From NCBI GenBank assembly GCA_900314755.1, contig OMWH01000008.1:1-64000 (forward strand): a DNA stretch of 64,000 bases. The letters are read 5' to 3'. Position numbers and translations under genes: made by a program. The notes below the pieces were generated by a model. That model worked only from the letters and a program-made list of their open reading frames with translations, did not search any database and was not told the DNA's origin. Origin of the DNA: an uncultured Prevotellaceae bacterium. GTDB lineage: Bacteria; Bacteroidota; Bacteroidia; Bacteroidales; Bacteroidaceae. Of the stretch, positions 1 to 7,693 are shown in pieces (the stretch's first letter is position 1; every line of letters starts with the position of its first letter).

Positions 1-2
1 TG

Positions 3-86
3 GATAAGACTCCTATCAAGGAACTCTTTACCAAGGAACCTGAGTATGTTGCAGATGATGGTCAATTGACTCTTAATTTTATTTAG
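3..86 (+). CDS. C-terminal end of an unidentified protein (cut by the window edge)
   Basis: An open frame enters from the left edge and ends at TAG (84-86). It encodes about 27 residues ending in GQLTLNFI. The next gene's promoter follows directly. The fragment is too short to place in a family. It is acidic and polar with no membrane segment or recognisable motif. Confidence 0.45.
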   Translation, partial: DKTPIKELFTKEPEYVADDGQLTLNFI

Positions 87-172
87 TGGACACTAGTGAA
101 ATAAGATACTCGTATATAAACAACGGAATTGATTTTGTCACTAAAACATTCGTTTATCTGATGGAAAATGTG

Positions 173-181
173 TACCTTCGC
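173..181 (+). promoter_or_regulatory. -7 element of the DUF5715 gene
   Basis: TACCTTCGC matches the Bacteroidetes -7 consensus TAnnTTTG with one change. A weak -33 (ATTCG, 148-152) lies 20 nt upstream. The ATG at 188 is only 6 nt beyond the box, so the transcript would have almost no leader. This argues against the earlier in-frame GTG (86) and ATG (161). Confidence 0.5.
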
Positions 182-187
182 AGCCAA

Positions 188-934
188 ATGAAGATAACGA
201 AGAATAAATATCTGTTGGGATTTGCCGTTTCTGTGGTACTTCTCGCCCTTGTCAAGATGATTTTCCCCAGTGTGGCAGAAAGTCGCCAACAGCATGAAGC
301 AGTCGTAGTGCAGCCAGACGTGGACGATGTGCAGACAGTAGTGAGTGAACCTTCAAATGTCATCTCCCGTCTTTCCACTAAAAAGAAACATCGTATCCGT
401 GGTGTCAATAACTACAGGGAGGCTTTTCCTGATAGCCAGGCGGTGCAGATCATGGCTGCCGAGAAATGGGGGGTGCGTCCTGTGAAGAACCGTGAGGATG
501 CAGAGAGACGTAAAAAAGAGTTGGTATATGTGGGCTCCAATCCCTACTATCATGTAGACCCATTGTATAGTAGTATCCCGTATTTGGTACCTCGTGCAGC
601 AGTACTCTTGCAAGATATCGGACAAGCATTCTACGACAGCCTGTACGTGAAAGGCGTTCCTTTTAATCAATTTATTGTCACCAGCGTGTTACGCTCAGAG
701 TCCGATGTGGTAAAACTGCGCCGAAGAAACGGCAATGCGACGGAGCGCAGTTGTCATCTCTTCGGCACGACATTTGACATTTGCTATAATCGGTATCATC
801 CAGTTACTCAGCCTGTTCGCGATGATACGTTAAAGTGGGTGTTATGCGAGGTACTAAGGGATATGCGTGAACAGGGACGCTGTTATATTAAGTATGAAGT
901 GAAACAAGGTTGTTTCCACATGACCGTACGTTAA
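188..934 (+). CDS. DUF5715-type secreted or membrane-anchored peptidase-like protein
   Basis: The product has 248 residues. An N-terminal hydrophobic helix (about residues 7-24) after MKITKNK suggests a signal anchor, so the rest is probably periplasmic. The C-terminal part has S-C-H-L-F-G-T-T-F-D-I, which fits the SxHxxGxAxD zinc motif of LAS/M15 peptidases, and a late His (C-F-H-M) that could be the third ligand. I recognise it as DUF5715. Cell-wall peptide hydrolysis is an inference from those motifs. The ATG at 188 is preferred because the -7 box lies just upstream. Its stop overlaps the stop of convergent thrC in a shared TTAA. Confidence 0.7.
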   Translation: MKITKNKYLLGFAVSVVLLALVKMIFPSVAESRQQHEAVVVQPDVDDVQTVVSEPSNVISRLSTKKKHRIRGVNNYREAFPDSQAVQIMAAEKWGVRPVKNREDAERRKKELVYVGSNPYYHVDPLYSSIPYLVPRAAVLLQDIGQAFYDSLYVKGVPFNQFIVTSVLRSESDVVKLRRRNGNATERSCHLFGTTFDICYNRYHPVTQPVRDDTLKWVLCEVLRDMREQGRCYIKYEVKQGCFHMTVR

Positions 935-2277
935 CGGCTCATGAGGAAAGCCTTGAAGTCATCGAAATTCTTCGTCATCTCCACACTCTGTTTCTTCCCC
1001 CTCATGAAGGCAGCAAGGCGTTCAGGAATCTGAATGTCACCACCGATGATGTTGTCGACCGTCTCCTTGAACTTCGCAGGATGAGCCGTCTCACAAAACA
1101 CGCCGACCTCATTATCCTTCAGTCCCTCCTGCAGGGCACGATAGCCACATGCGCCATGGGGGTCGAGGATATAGCCTGTTTCCGCATAACACTGACGCAT
1201 GGTCTCACGGATTTGTTCGTCACTATACGTGGCACCGCTGATAAGACTGCAGATTCGCTCATGGCTCTTGCCATAGAGGTCGTAGATACGTGCGAAGTTG
1301 GAGGGATCACCCACATCCATCGCATTGGCAAGAGTCTGCACGGAAGCTTTCGGCTCGTACTTCCCTGTCTGCAGGTATTTATAGAAGATGTCGTTGGCAT
1401 TATTGGCAGCAATGAACCGCTTGACAGGCAGTCCCATCTCGTGTCCGAACAGGGCAGAGCAGATATTGCCGAAGTTACCACTGGGCACACAGATAACGAG
1501 TTGAGAGTTGAGAGTTGAGAGTGGAGGGTTGAGAGTTTCCTTCATACGGGCATAGGCATTGAAGTAATAAAACGCCTGAGGCAGGAACCGGGCAACATTG
1601 ATGCTGTTGGCGGAAGTCAGTTTCATGTGATGATTTAATTCCTCATCCATGAAGGCAGATTTCACCAAAGCCTGACAATCGTCGAAGACACCATCCACCT
1701 CGACTGCGGTGATATTCTTACCAAGGGTGGTAAACTGACTCTCCTGAATCTTGCTGACCTTTCCTTTGGGATAGAGCACATAGACGTGGATGCCCTCCAC
1801 ACCAAGAAATCCGTTGGCTACTGCCGAGCCAGTGTCACCACTCGTGGCGACAAGGACGTTAATACTAGGTTTACTAGTATCCCTAGAACTACTAGTACCC
1901 CTAGAATCACTAGTAAAATACTGCAACAGGCGTGCCATGAAACGGGCACCTACGTCCTTGAAGGCGAGGGTAGGACCATGGAAGAGTTCAAGGGTATAGA
2001 TATTGTCCTTGACTTTTACCACGGGACAATCGAACGACAATGTGTCGTAGACAATCTTCTTCAGGGCATCTGCCTCCACATCCTCACCGAAGAATGCATC
2101 GGCAACGGTATAGGCTATCTCCTGAAAGCTCTTGGTCTCAATCGTGTCAAAAAATTCTTTTGGCAGTTTCTTGATGCGCTCAGGCATATACAGTCCTCTA
2201 TCTTCGGCAAGTCCTTTGACGACAGCCTTGCGCAAATCAGCGATGGGTGCTTTCCCATTGGTAGAATAGTATTTCAT
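931..2277 (-). CDS. thrC: Threonine synthase
   Basis: PLP enzyme making threonine from O-phosphohomoserine, 448 residues. The N-terminal YYSTNG and the PLP-lysine motif (A-F-K-D-V-G, Lys107) are clear, and ATSGDTG and CVPSGNFGN follow. It is the last gene of the thr operon and its ATG overlaps the previous stop (ATGA). Two short stretches look inserted. Residues 122-139 are a degenerate hexapeptide repeat (TSDSRG, TSSSRD, TSKPSI) from an 18-bp DNA repeat. Residues 248-260 come from five heptamers just before the CVPSGNFGN strand. Both keep the frame and all active-site motifs, so the enzyme is probably functional with enlarged loops. Confidence 0.95.
   Translation of the reverse strand: MKYYSTNGKAPIADLRKAVVKGLAEDRGLYMPERIKKLPKEFFDTIETKSFQEIAYTVADAFFGEDVEADALKKIVYDTLSFDCPVVKVKDNIYTLELFHGPTLAFKDVGARFMARLLQYFTSDSRGTSSSRDTSKPSINVLVATSGDTGSAVANGFLGVEGIHVYVLYPKGKVSKIQESQFTTLGKNITAVEVDGVFDDCQALVKSAFMDEELNHHMKLTSANSINVARFLPQAFYYFNAYARMKETLNPPLSTLNSQLVICVPSGNFGNICSALFGHEMGLPVKRFIAANNANDIFYKYLQTGKYEPKASVQTLANAMDVGDPSNFARIYDLYGKSHERICSLISGATYSDEQIRETMRQCYAETGYILDPHGACGYRALQEGLKDNEVGVFCETAHPAKFKETVDNIIGGDIQIPERLAAFMRGKKQSVEMTKNFDDFKAFLMSR
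1501..1535. repeat. Five-unit heptamer tract inside thrC
   Basis: Five consecutive 7-mers on the plus strand: TTGAGAG three times, TGGAGGG, TTGAGAG. On the coding strand the word is CTCTCAA. The tract encodes a Leu/Pro/Ser/Asn-rich loop at about residues 248-260. It has the same architecture as the tracts in relA and cbiD. Confidence 0.85.
1873..1920. repeat. 18-bp CTAG-rich tandem repeat inside thrC
   Basis: Two full copies (1873-1890, 1891-1908) and a partial third of an 18-mer beginning ACTAGTA and containing CCCTAGAA. The period is a multiple of three, so it encodes three six-residue units (residues 122-139) without breaking frame. CTAG is usually rare in bacterial genes, which makes the cluster conspicuous. 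Confidence 0.85.
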
Positions 2278-3524
2278 ATCTTCATTAATTCGTTCATAAA
2301 TTCATTCAGTCTCAATAAACCGTAGGAGCCGCTGACACAACTCTCCTCATCATAATGCTGTACCTCATCAGGGACGATTCCTTTGTGCCAGATGATGAAG
2401 GGTACAGGTTCGTTGACGTGGATACGCATCTCAACAGGGGTGGGATGGTCGGGGAGGATGGCGACACAGACATCCTCATCCATCCCGTGGATAGCCTCCA
2501 GGATGGGCTTGATCAGCCGTTTGTCCAGATAGTCGATGGCTTTCAGTTTCAAATCCAAGTCACCGTCATGTCCTGCCTCATCAGTTGCTTCCACATGTAC
2601 AAAGACGAAGTCATCTGTTCTCAGTGCGTCAATGGCAGCCTGTGCCTTTCCCTCGTAGTTGGTATTGGCAAGACCTGTGGCGCCGGGAACCTTGATGATA
2701 CGCAGACCAGCATAACGTCCGATACCCTGAATGAGGTCGACAGCGGAGATGACAGCGCCACTCTTTACTTGAGGATACTGTGCCATCAGTGTCTGCATCG
2801 ATGGGCGATAGCCGCCACTCCAAGGCCAGATGCTGTTTGCCTGACGCTCTCCCTTTTCCGCTTTTGCGATGTTATAGGGATGCTTGGCAAGCAATTCCTG
2901 CGATCTGAGTATGAGGTCGTTGATGAGGTCGGCTGTCTCTTGGGGAGTCATGCGTCCCTCTCCGGTAGCGACAGAGTCACAACATACAGTAGTGTCAGGC
3001 TTCACAAGCAACGGACGCCATGGCTCGTTTGGATGGTCATGGGGTGGGGCACATACGATATGCTTGTTACCTCCCTTGATGACCAGCAAGTGGCGGTATT
3101 GTATACCGGTAATGAATCTCACCCGGTCACTGCCCAGGTGTTCATTCAGATATTCAATGAGGATGCGGGCATCATCTGTTTCCAGATTTCCCCCATTATG
3201 GGTGATAATCTTTCCATCCTCCAAAGTGATGATATTACAACGGATGGCAAAGTCATCATCCTTCATCTCATAGCCTATAGAAGCAGCTTCCAAAGGACCG
3301 CGTCCCTCATATACCTTGTTAAGGTCATAGCCGAGAATGGCAGTGTTGGCAACCTCAGAACCGGGAGGGAAGCCCTCAGGTACAGTGATCAACCGCCCGG
3401 TACGACCTTCCTTTGCCAGTTGCTCCATGTATTGTGGACGGGCATACTGCAACAAGGTCTTATCACCCAGTCTGGCGACAGGATGGTCTGCCATGCCGTC
3501 GCCTAATATAATAATGTGCTTCAC
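2274..3524 (-). CDS. Proposed homoserine kinase of the ApgM (cofactor-independent phosphoglycerate mutase) family
   Basis: 416 residues of the archaeal-type phosphoglycerate mutase/alkaline phosphatase superfamily. The metal site starts at I-I-L-G-D-G-M-A-D, and P-P-G-S-E-V-A-N carries the catalytic Ser region. Later come H-V-E-A-T-D-E-A-G-H-D-G-D and L-P-D-H-P-T-P. Members in thr operons are annotated as proposed homoserine kinases (ThrB2). The gene sits between thrA (3 nt upstream) and thrC (4-nt overlap), and no GHMP-type thrB is present in the window. The missing ThrB step between homoserine and phosphohomoserine is therefore probably done here. A true phosphoglycerate mutase is the alternative. 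Confidence 0.8.
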   Translation of the reverse strand: MKHIIILGDGMADHPVARLGDKTLLQYARPQYMEQLAKEGRTGRLITVPEGFPPGSEVANTAILGYDLNKVYEGRGPLEAASIGYEMKDDDFAIRCNIITLEDGKIITHNGGNLETDDARILIEYLNEHLGSDRVRFITGIQYRHLLVIKGGNKHIVCAPPHDHPNEPWRPLLVKPDTTVCCDSVATGEGRMTPQETADLINDLILRSQELLAKHPYNIAKAEKGERQANSIWPWSGGYRPSMQTLMAQYPQVKSGAVISAVDLIQGIGRYAGLRIIKVPGATGLANTNYEGKAQAAIDALRTDDFVFVHVEATDEAGHDGDLDLKLKAIDYLDKRLIKPILEAIHGMDEDVCVAILPDHPTPVEMRIHVNEPVPFIIWHKGIVPDEVQHYDEESCVSGSYGLLRLNEFMNELMKI

Positions 3525-3527
3525 TGC

Positions 3528-6014
3528 TTAAATATTAGCGATAGACATAATATTCGCAAACACACCAGCGGCAGTCACGGCAGCGCCGGCACCATAACCC
3601 TGGATGAGCATGGGGTACTCCTTGTAACGTTCCGTAGTCAGCAGAACGATGTTGTTGGAACCCTCCAGTCCGTAGAAAGGATGTCCGTAAGGCACTTCTT
3701 TCAATGCGACATTCGTCTTGCCATTCTCCATGGTTGCCACGAAACGCCAACGCTTGTTCTCTGCCTCCAATACCTTACGGCGAGCCTCGAAGTCGGCATC
3801 CAGTTCAGGAAGACGCTTCCAGAAATCATCAATGCTACCCTCGAAATAGCTGTCGGGAACAAAGAGGTGTTTCTCTACATCCTCCTGCTCCACCTGATAG
3901 CCAGCCTCACGGGTCAGGATGACCAGTTTGCGTATCACATCCGTACCAGACAGGTCGATACGTGGGTCAGGTTCTGAATAACGCTGTTCCTTGGCACGAC
4001 GTACGGTTTCTGAGAAAGGAACGTCAGCGGCTATCTCGTTGAAGATGAAGTTGAGAGTACCAGAGAGGATTGCCTCAATCTTCAGGATCTTGTCACCTGA
4101 GTTACAGAGGTCGTTAATGGTACCGATGATAGGAAGACCAGCACCCACGTTAGTCTCATAACGGAACCAGACACCACGGTCACGTGCGGTCTGTTTCAGT
4201 TTGATATAGCTGGCATAGTCGCTGGAAGCCGCAATCTTATTGGCGGCAACAACGGAAATATTATGTTCTAAGAATGTTTGATAGAGGGATGCAATCTGTT
4301 TACTTGCCGTGCAGTCGACAAAGACAGAGTTGAAGATGTTCATCTTTACAATCTCATCCCGCATGTGCTCCGTATTGGCAGCAAAGCCAGCACGTAGTAT
4401 TTTCTCATAGTTGTCGAGGTCAATACCGTCACGGTCGAGTACAAAGTTTTCAACATCCGAGATACCTACCACGTTCAACTTCAGACGACGTGACTGCATG
4501 AGGAACTGCTGCTGTGTACGTATCTGTTCCAACAACATGCCACCTACCGTTCCGATACCACAGATAAAGATGTTCAGTACCTTATATTCCGACAGGAAGA
4601 ATGAATCGTGAAGCACGTTCAGTGATTTGCGAAGGAACTTGCCATCAACAACGAAAGAAATGTTTGTCTCTGAAGCACCCTGTGCACAAGCGATGACAGA
4701 AATTCCCGAACGTCCGAGCGTGCCAAACAATTTTCCTGCGATACCTGGTGTCTGCTTCATATTCTCACCAACGATGGCAATAGTAGCAAGTCCACTCTCC
4801 ACCTGCATGGGGAACATGGCACCTGTCTCTATCTCCTTGGCAAACTCTGCATTGAGAACCTCAGCGGCAGCCTCGGCATCTTCATCACGCACACCGATAG
4901 AGGTGGAGTTCTCGGAGGAAGCCTGTGACACCATGAATACGGAGATACCTTTGTTGGCGAGAGTCGTGAAGATACGGCGGTTGACACCGATAACACCCAC
5001 CATCGACAGACCGGTAACGGTAATCAGAGTGGTACCCTTGATGCTGGAGATACCCTTGATGGGCTTGTTGTCATCATCGATTTTCTCCTTGATAAGGGTT
5101 CCCGGATGTTCAGGGTTGAAAGTGTTCTTCACCCTAATGGGTATATTCTTGACACAGACAGGATAGATTGTCGGAGGATAAATAACCTTCGCACCGAAGT
5201 TACAGAGCTCCATGGCTTCAACGTAGGAGAGCTCATTGATGGTGTAGGCACTCTTGATAACCTTCGGGTCGGCAGTCATGAAGCCGTCCACATCTGTCCA
5301 AATCTCCAGAACCTCGGCATTCAGCACGGCAGCGATGATAGATGCCGTGTAGTCAGAGCCACCACGACCGAGATTTGTCGTTTCATGACTGTCACGGTCA
5401 CGGGCAATAAAGCCAGGCACAACATAAATAGTTTTGTCGTTGAGTTCCTTGAAAGATTCCTTCACCAGCTGCGTGGTCAGTTCGGCATCAATAACGTGTT
5501 TACCTTGTTTCTTCTCCGTACGGATAAAGTCACGGCTGTTCATGCGAACACCGTTCTTCACCATTGCGGCAACAATGTGAGAACTCAATCGCTCACCATA
5601 GGAAACGATGGTGTCCTCCGTCTTCTTCGACAAGTCGTGAATCAGGTACACACCATAGTAGATACTCTTCAACTGGTCGAAGAGCTGGTCTACATTATTA
5701 AATAAGTCTACACGCTTTTTGTCATCAGAAATGATGGCATCAATCATTTGGTGGTGGCGTGTCACCATCGCGTCGAATTCCTCACGATAGCGTTCGTCGC
5801 CCTGTTTTGCCATCCTTGATGTGGCGATCAGTTTGTCGGTGATGCCGTCAAGAGCACTTACTACTACTACGACAGGTTGCGTCCGAGCCTCTGTCTCCAC
5901 AATTTTCTTCAAGCTTAAAATGCTTTTTACGGAACCTACGGACGTTCCGCCGGCAAAGATACGAAAAGGAGACAAAACAGCAAAGAAAAAGCGAGGAAAA
6001 ATTTCCTCGCTCAT
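3528..6014 (-). CDS. thrA: Bifunctional aspartokinase / homoserine dehydrogenase I (start codon unclear)
   Basis: Catalyses the first and third steps from aspartate toward threonine. The aspartokinase domain (about the first 290 residues) has GGTSVGSV, SYGERLS and LGRGGSDYTA. Two ACT regulatory modules follow (GVIGVNRRIF; VGENMKQTPGIAGKLF). The homoserine dehydrogenase domain starts at ICGIGTVGG and has NVGAGLPIIGT. The start is a problem. The frame extends to ATG 6014, but that ATG lies in the upstream gene's terminator and upstream of a perfect promoter (5954-5984). Downstream of that promoter the first readable motif is F-A-G-G-T-S-V-G-S, where the family has M-K-V-[LM]-K-F-G-G-T-S. The start codon and the conserved Lys appear lost, or initiation is unusual. 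The rest is intact. Confidence 0.9.
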   Translation of the reverse strand: MSEEIFPRFFFAVLSPFRIFAGGTSVGSVKSILSLKKIVETEARTQPVVVVVSALDGITDKLIATSRMAKQGDERYREEFDAMVTRHHQMIDAIISDDKKRVDLFNNVDQLFDQLKSIYYGVYLIHDLSKKTEDTIVSYGERLSSHIVAAMVKNGVRMNSRDFIRTEKKQGKHVIDAELTTQLVKESFKELNDKTIYVVPGFIARDRDSHETTNLGRGGSDYTASIIAAVLNAEVLEIWTDVDGFMTADPKVIKSAYTINELSYVEAMELCNFGAKVIYPPTIYPVCVKNIPIRVKNTFNPEHPGTLIKEKIDDDNKPIKGISSIKGTTLITVTGLSMVGVIGVNRRIFTTLANKGISVFMVSQASSENSTSIGVRDEDAEAAAEVLNAEFAKEIETGAMFPMQVESGLATIAIVGENMKQTPGIAGKLFGTLGRSGISVIACAQGASETNISFVVDGKFLRKSLNVLHDSFFLSEYKVLNIFICGIGTVGGMLLEQIRTQQQFLMQSRRLKLNVVGISDVENFVLDRDGIDLDNYEKILRAGFAANTEHMRDEIVKMNIFNSVFVDCTASKQIASLYQTFLEHNISVVAANKIAASSDYASYIKLKQTARDRGVWFRYETNVGAGLPIIGTINDLCNSGDKILKIEAILSGTLNFIFNEIAADVPFSETVRRAKEQRYSEPDPRIDLSGTDVIRKLVILTREAGYQVEQEDVEKHLFVPDSYFEGSIDDFWKRLPELDADFEARRKVLEAENKRWRFVATMENGKTNVALKEVPYGHPFYGLEGSNNIVLLTTERYKEYPMLIQGYGAGAAVTAAGVFANIMSIANI
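5954..5984 (-). promoter_or_regulatory. thrA promoter
   Basis: On the minus strand, -33 TTTG (5981-5984), a 19-nt spacer and -7 TATCTTTG (5954-5961) match the consensus exactly. The GGTSVGS codons begin at 5951, only 3 nt beyond the box, so no leader or start codon fits between. The -33 box is the tail of the preceding terminator's T-run. Confidence 0.8.
5984..6010 (-). terminator. Rho-independent terminator after the acyl-CoA synthetase pair
   Basis: Stem GCGAGGAA (minus strand 6010-6003) pairs with TTCCTCGC (5998-5991) around a 4-nt loop, followed by a T-run. It lies 10 nt after the stop of the upstream synthetase gene. Confidence 0.75.
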
Positions 6015-6019
6015 GCTAT

Positions 6020-7681
6020 TTAGGTATACAGGAATCGCTTGATACTCCGCTTAGGTGTTTTTGCAAACTCCTCGGAGCGTATCTCTATTTCTGTGATTTT
6101 CTCGTAGCCTGGCAGCTGCTCATTGAGCTGTTGGCGGTTCTGCTCCATGATATTCTGGATATCATTCTCGTTGAAGTTCATGTTCTTCGCCTCGTCATAG
6201 TCCGGATATACGAGTCCGACGAGTTTCGTGTCACGCTGTACGACCACGCTCTCCACCACTAATGACATAGAGTTCAGTTTGTCCTCAATTTCCTCAGGGT
6301 AGATATTCTGTCCGTTAGGTCCTAAGAGCATGTTCTTGCTTCGTCCGTTGATAAAGACATTGCCGTCATCGTCCATCGTGCCGAGGTCGCCCGTATGATA
6401 CCAGCCATCCTCATCGAGGGTCTCTTTCGTTGCCTCCTCATTCTTATAATAGCCCAGCATCACATTCAGTCCACGGGCAAGAATCTCACCGGGCTTGTGG
6501 GCAGGGTCGTCGGAGTTGATATTCACCTCCATGTGGTAGGCAGCCTGTCCGCAAGAGCCCTGGACGAAGGTATGCCAGTCACGGTAACAGATGATGGGGG
6601 CACACTCCGTAGCACCATAGCCGACGGTATAGGGGAACTCTATCTTTTTGAGGAATGACTCGACCTCCTGATTAAAGGCGGCACCTCCGATGATGACCTC
6701 GTAAAGTTGTCCACCGAAAGCTTTTACCACCTCGTTGCATATCATCTGACGCACCTTCTTCGAGATGACGGGCATGGAGAGTAACAGGCGCATGCGGTTG
6801 TTCTGTATCTTGGGGAATACCTTCTTGCGGATAATCTTCTCAATGACCAGTGGGACGGCGATGATAATCTTCGGCTTAATTTCCGCAAAAGCCTGTGCGA
6901 TGATGGCAGGAGAGGGGATGCGGTTGAGGTAGTACACATGGCAGCCATGCATGAACTCAAAGATAAACTCGAACGCCATACTGTACATGTGTGCCATGGG
7001 AAGGATAGAGATGATGCGGTCACCTGTCTCAATCGTCTTGCCCAGCACATACTCCGCGAAGTCGTAGTTTGACCATAAGGCACGATAGGGTACCATCACA
7101 CCTTTAGAGAAACCCGTTGTTCCGGATGTGTAGTTGATCATGGCAAGTTCCTCGCCACTCTCCTCTATATAATAATGTACGTGTTCCTTTCTAAAGAATT
7201 TGGGGAATTTCTTGCCATACAGCTCATTCAGATGTTCACGGGCATAAGTCAGCTTATCCGTTCTTGACAACATCAGTGAGTAGTCGGGGTTGTTGATGAT
7301 ACCCTCCAAATGTGGCATCTGTGTGGGGTCTATCTGTGTTGCCACATGGTCGCCCACAAAGAGCAGTTTGGCATCCGAGTGGTTGACGATATTATGAATC
7401 TGGTCAGCCATGAACTCATGCAGGATAGGAACGGCAACGGCACCATATGTCAGGGTGGCGAGGAAAGCCACCGCCCACTGACTGCTGTTACGTCCGCAGA
7501 GGGCTATCTTGTCACCTTTCTCCACTCCGCAGTTCTCAAAGAGGATGTGCAGTTTCTCTATCTTGCGAGCCACGTCATGGTATTGCAACGTGGCTCCCTT
7601 GTAGTCAGTCAGCGCATCAAGGTCCCAGTGGTCAATGATGCTCTGCTGTATGATTTGGTTAAAACTAGGTACGTTTTCCAT
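6020..7681 (-). CDS. AMP-forming long-chain acyl-CoA (or acyl-ACP) synthetase, copy 2
   Basis: 553 residues of the ANL adenylating superfamily. The P-loop is N-Y-T-S-G-T-T-G-F-S-K-G-V (about residue 180), with GYGATECAP and GWYHTGDLG. The hinge-region NGRSKNMLLGPNGQNIYPEEIE and a C-terminal catalytic Lys region (TPKRSIKRFLY) follow. It should activate fatty acids with ATP, giving acyl-AMP and then a thioester. It is closely similar along its length to the upstream gene, with 12 nt between them, so this is a tandem duplication in one operon. The C-terminal half is the more conserved. Substrate chain length cannot be read from the sequence. Confidence 0.85.
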   Translation of the reverse strand: MENVPSFNQIIQQSIIDHWDLDALTDYKGATLQYHDVARKIEKLHILFENCGVEKGDKIALCGRNSSQWAVAFLATLTYGAVAVPILHEFMADQIHNIVNHSDAKLLFVGDHVATQIDPTQMPHLEGIINNPDYSLMLSRTDKLTYAREHLNELYGKKFPKFFRKEHVHYYIEESGEELAMINYTSGTTGFSKGVMVPYRALWSNYDFAEYVLGKTIETGDRIISILPMAHMYSMAFEFIFEFMHGCHVYYLNRIPSPAIIAQAFAEIKPKIIIAVPLVIEKIIRKKVFPKIQNNRMRLLLSMPVISKKVRQMICNEVVKAFGGQLYEVIIGGAAFNQEVESFLKKIEFPYTVGYGATECAPIICYRDWHTFVQGSCGQAAYHMEVNINSDDPAHKPGEILARGLNVMLGYYKNEEATKETLDEDGWYHTGDLGTMDDDGNVFINGRSKNMLLGPNGQNIYPEEIEDKLNSMSLVVESVVVQRDTKLVGLVYPDYDEAKNMNFNENDIQNIMEQNRQQLNEQLPGYEKITEIEIRSEEFAKTPKRSIKRFLYT

Positions 7682-7693
7682 ATATATTTTCGA

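Noticed and set aside
86..187. N-terminal extension of the DUF5715 gene from GTG 86
   Set aside because: It passes through a -7 promoter element, and the hydrophobic anchor starts properly at ATG 188.
931..934. Shared TTAA stop codons of DUF5715 and thrC
   Set aside because: A neat overlap, but convergent genes often abut this way and no function is implied.
1501..1920. Frameshift or pseudogene status of thrC because of repeats
   Set aside because: The frame is continuous and all PLP and phosphate motifs are intact.
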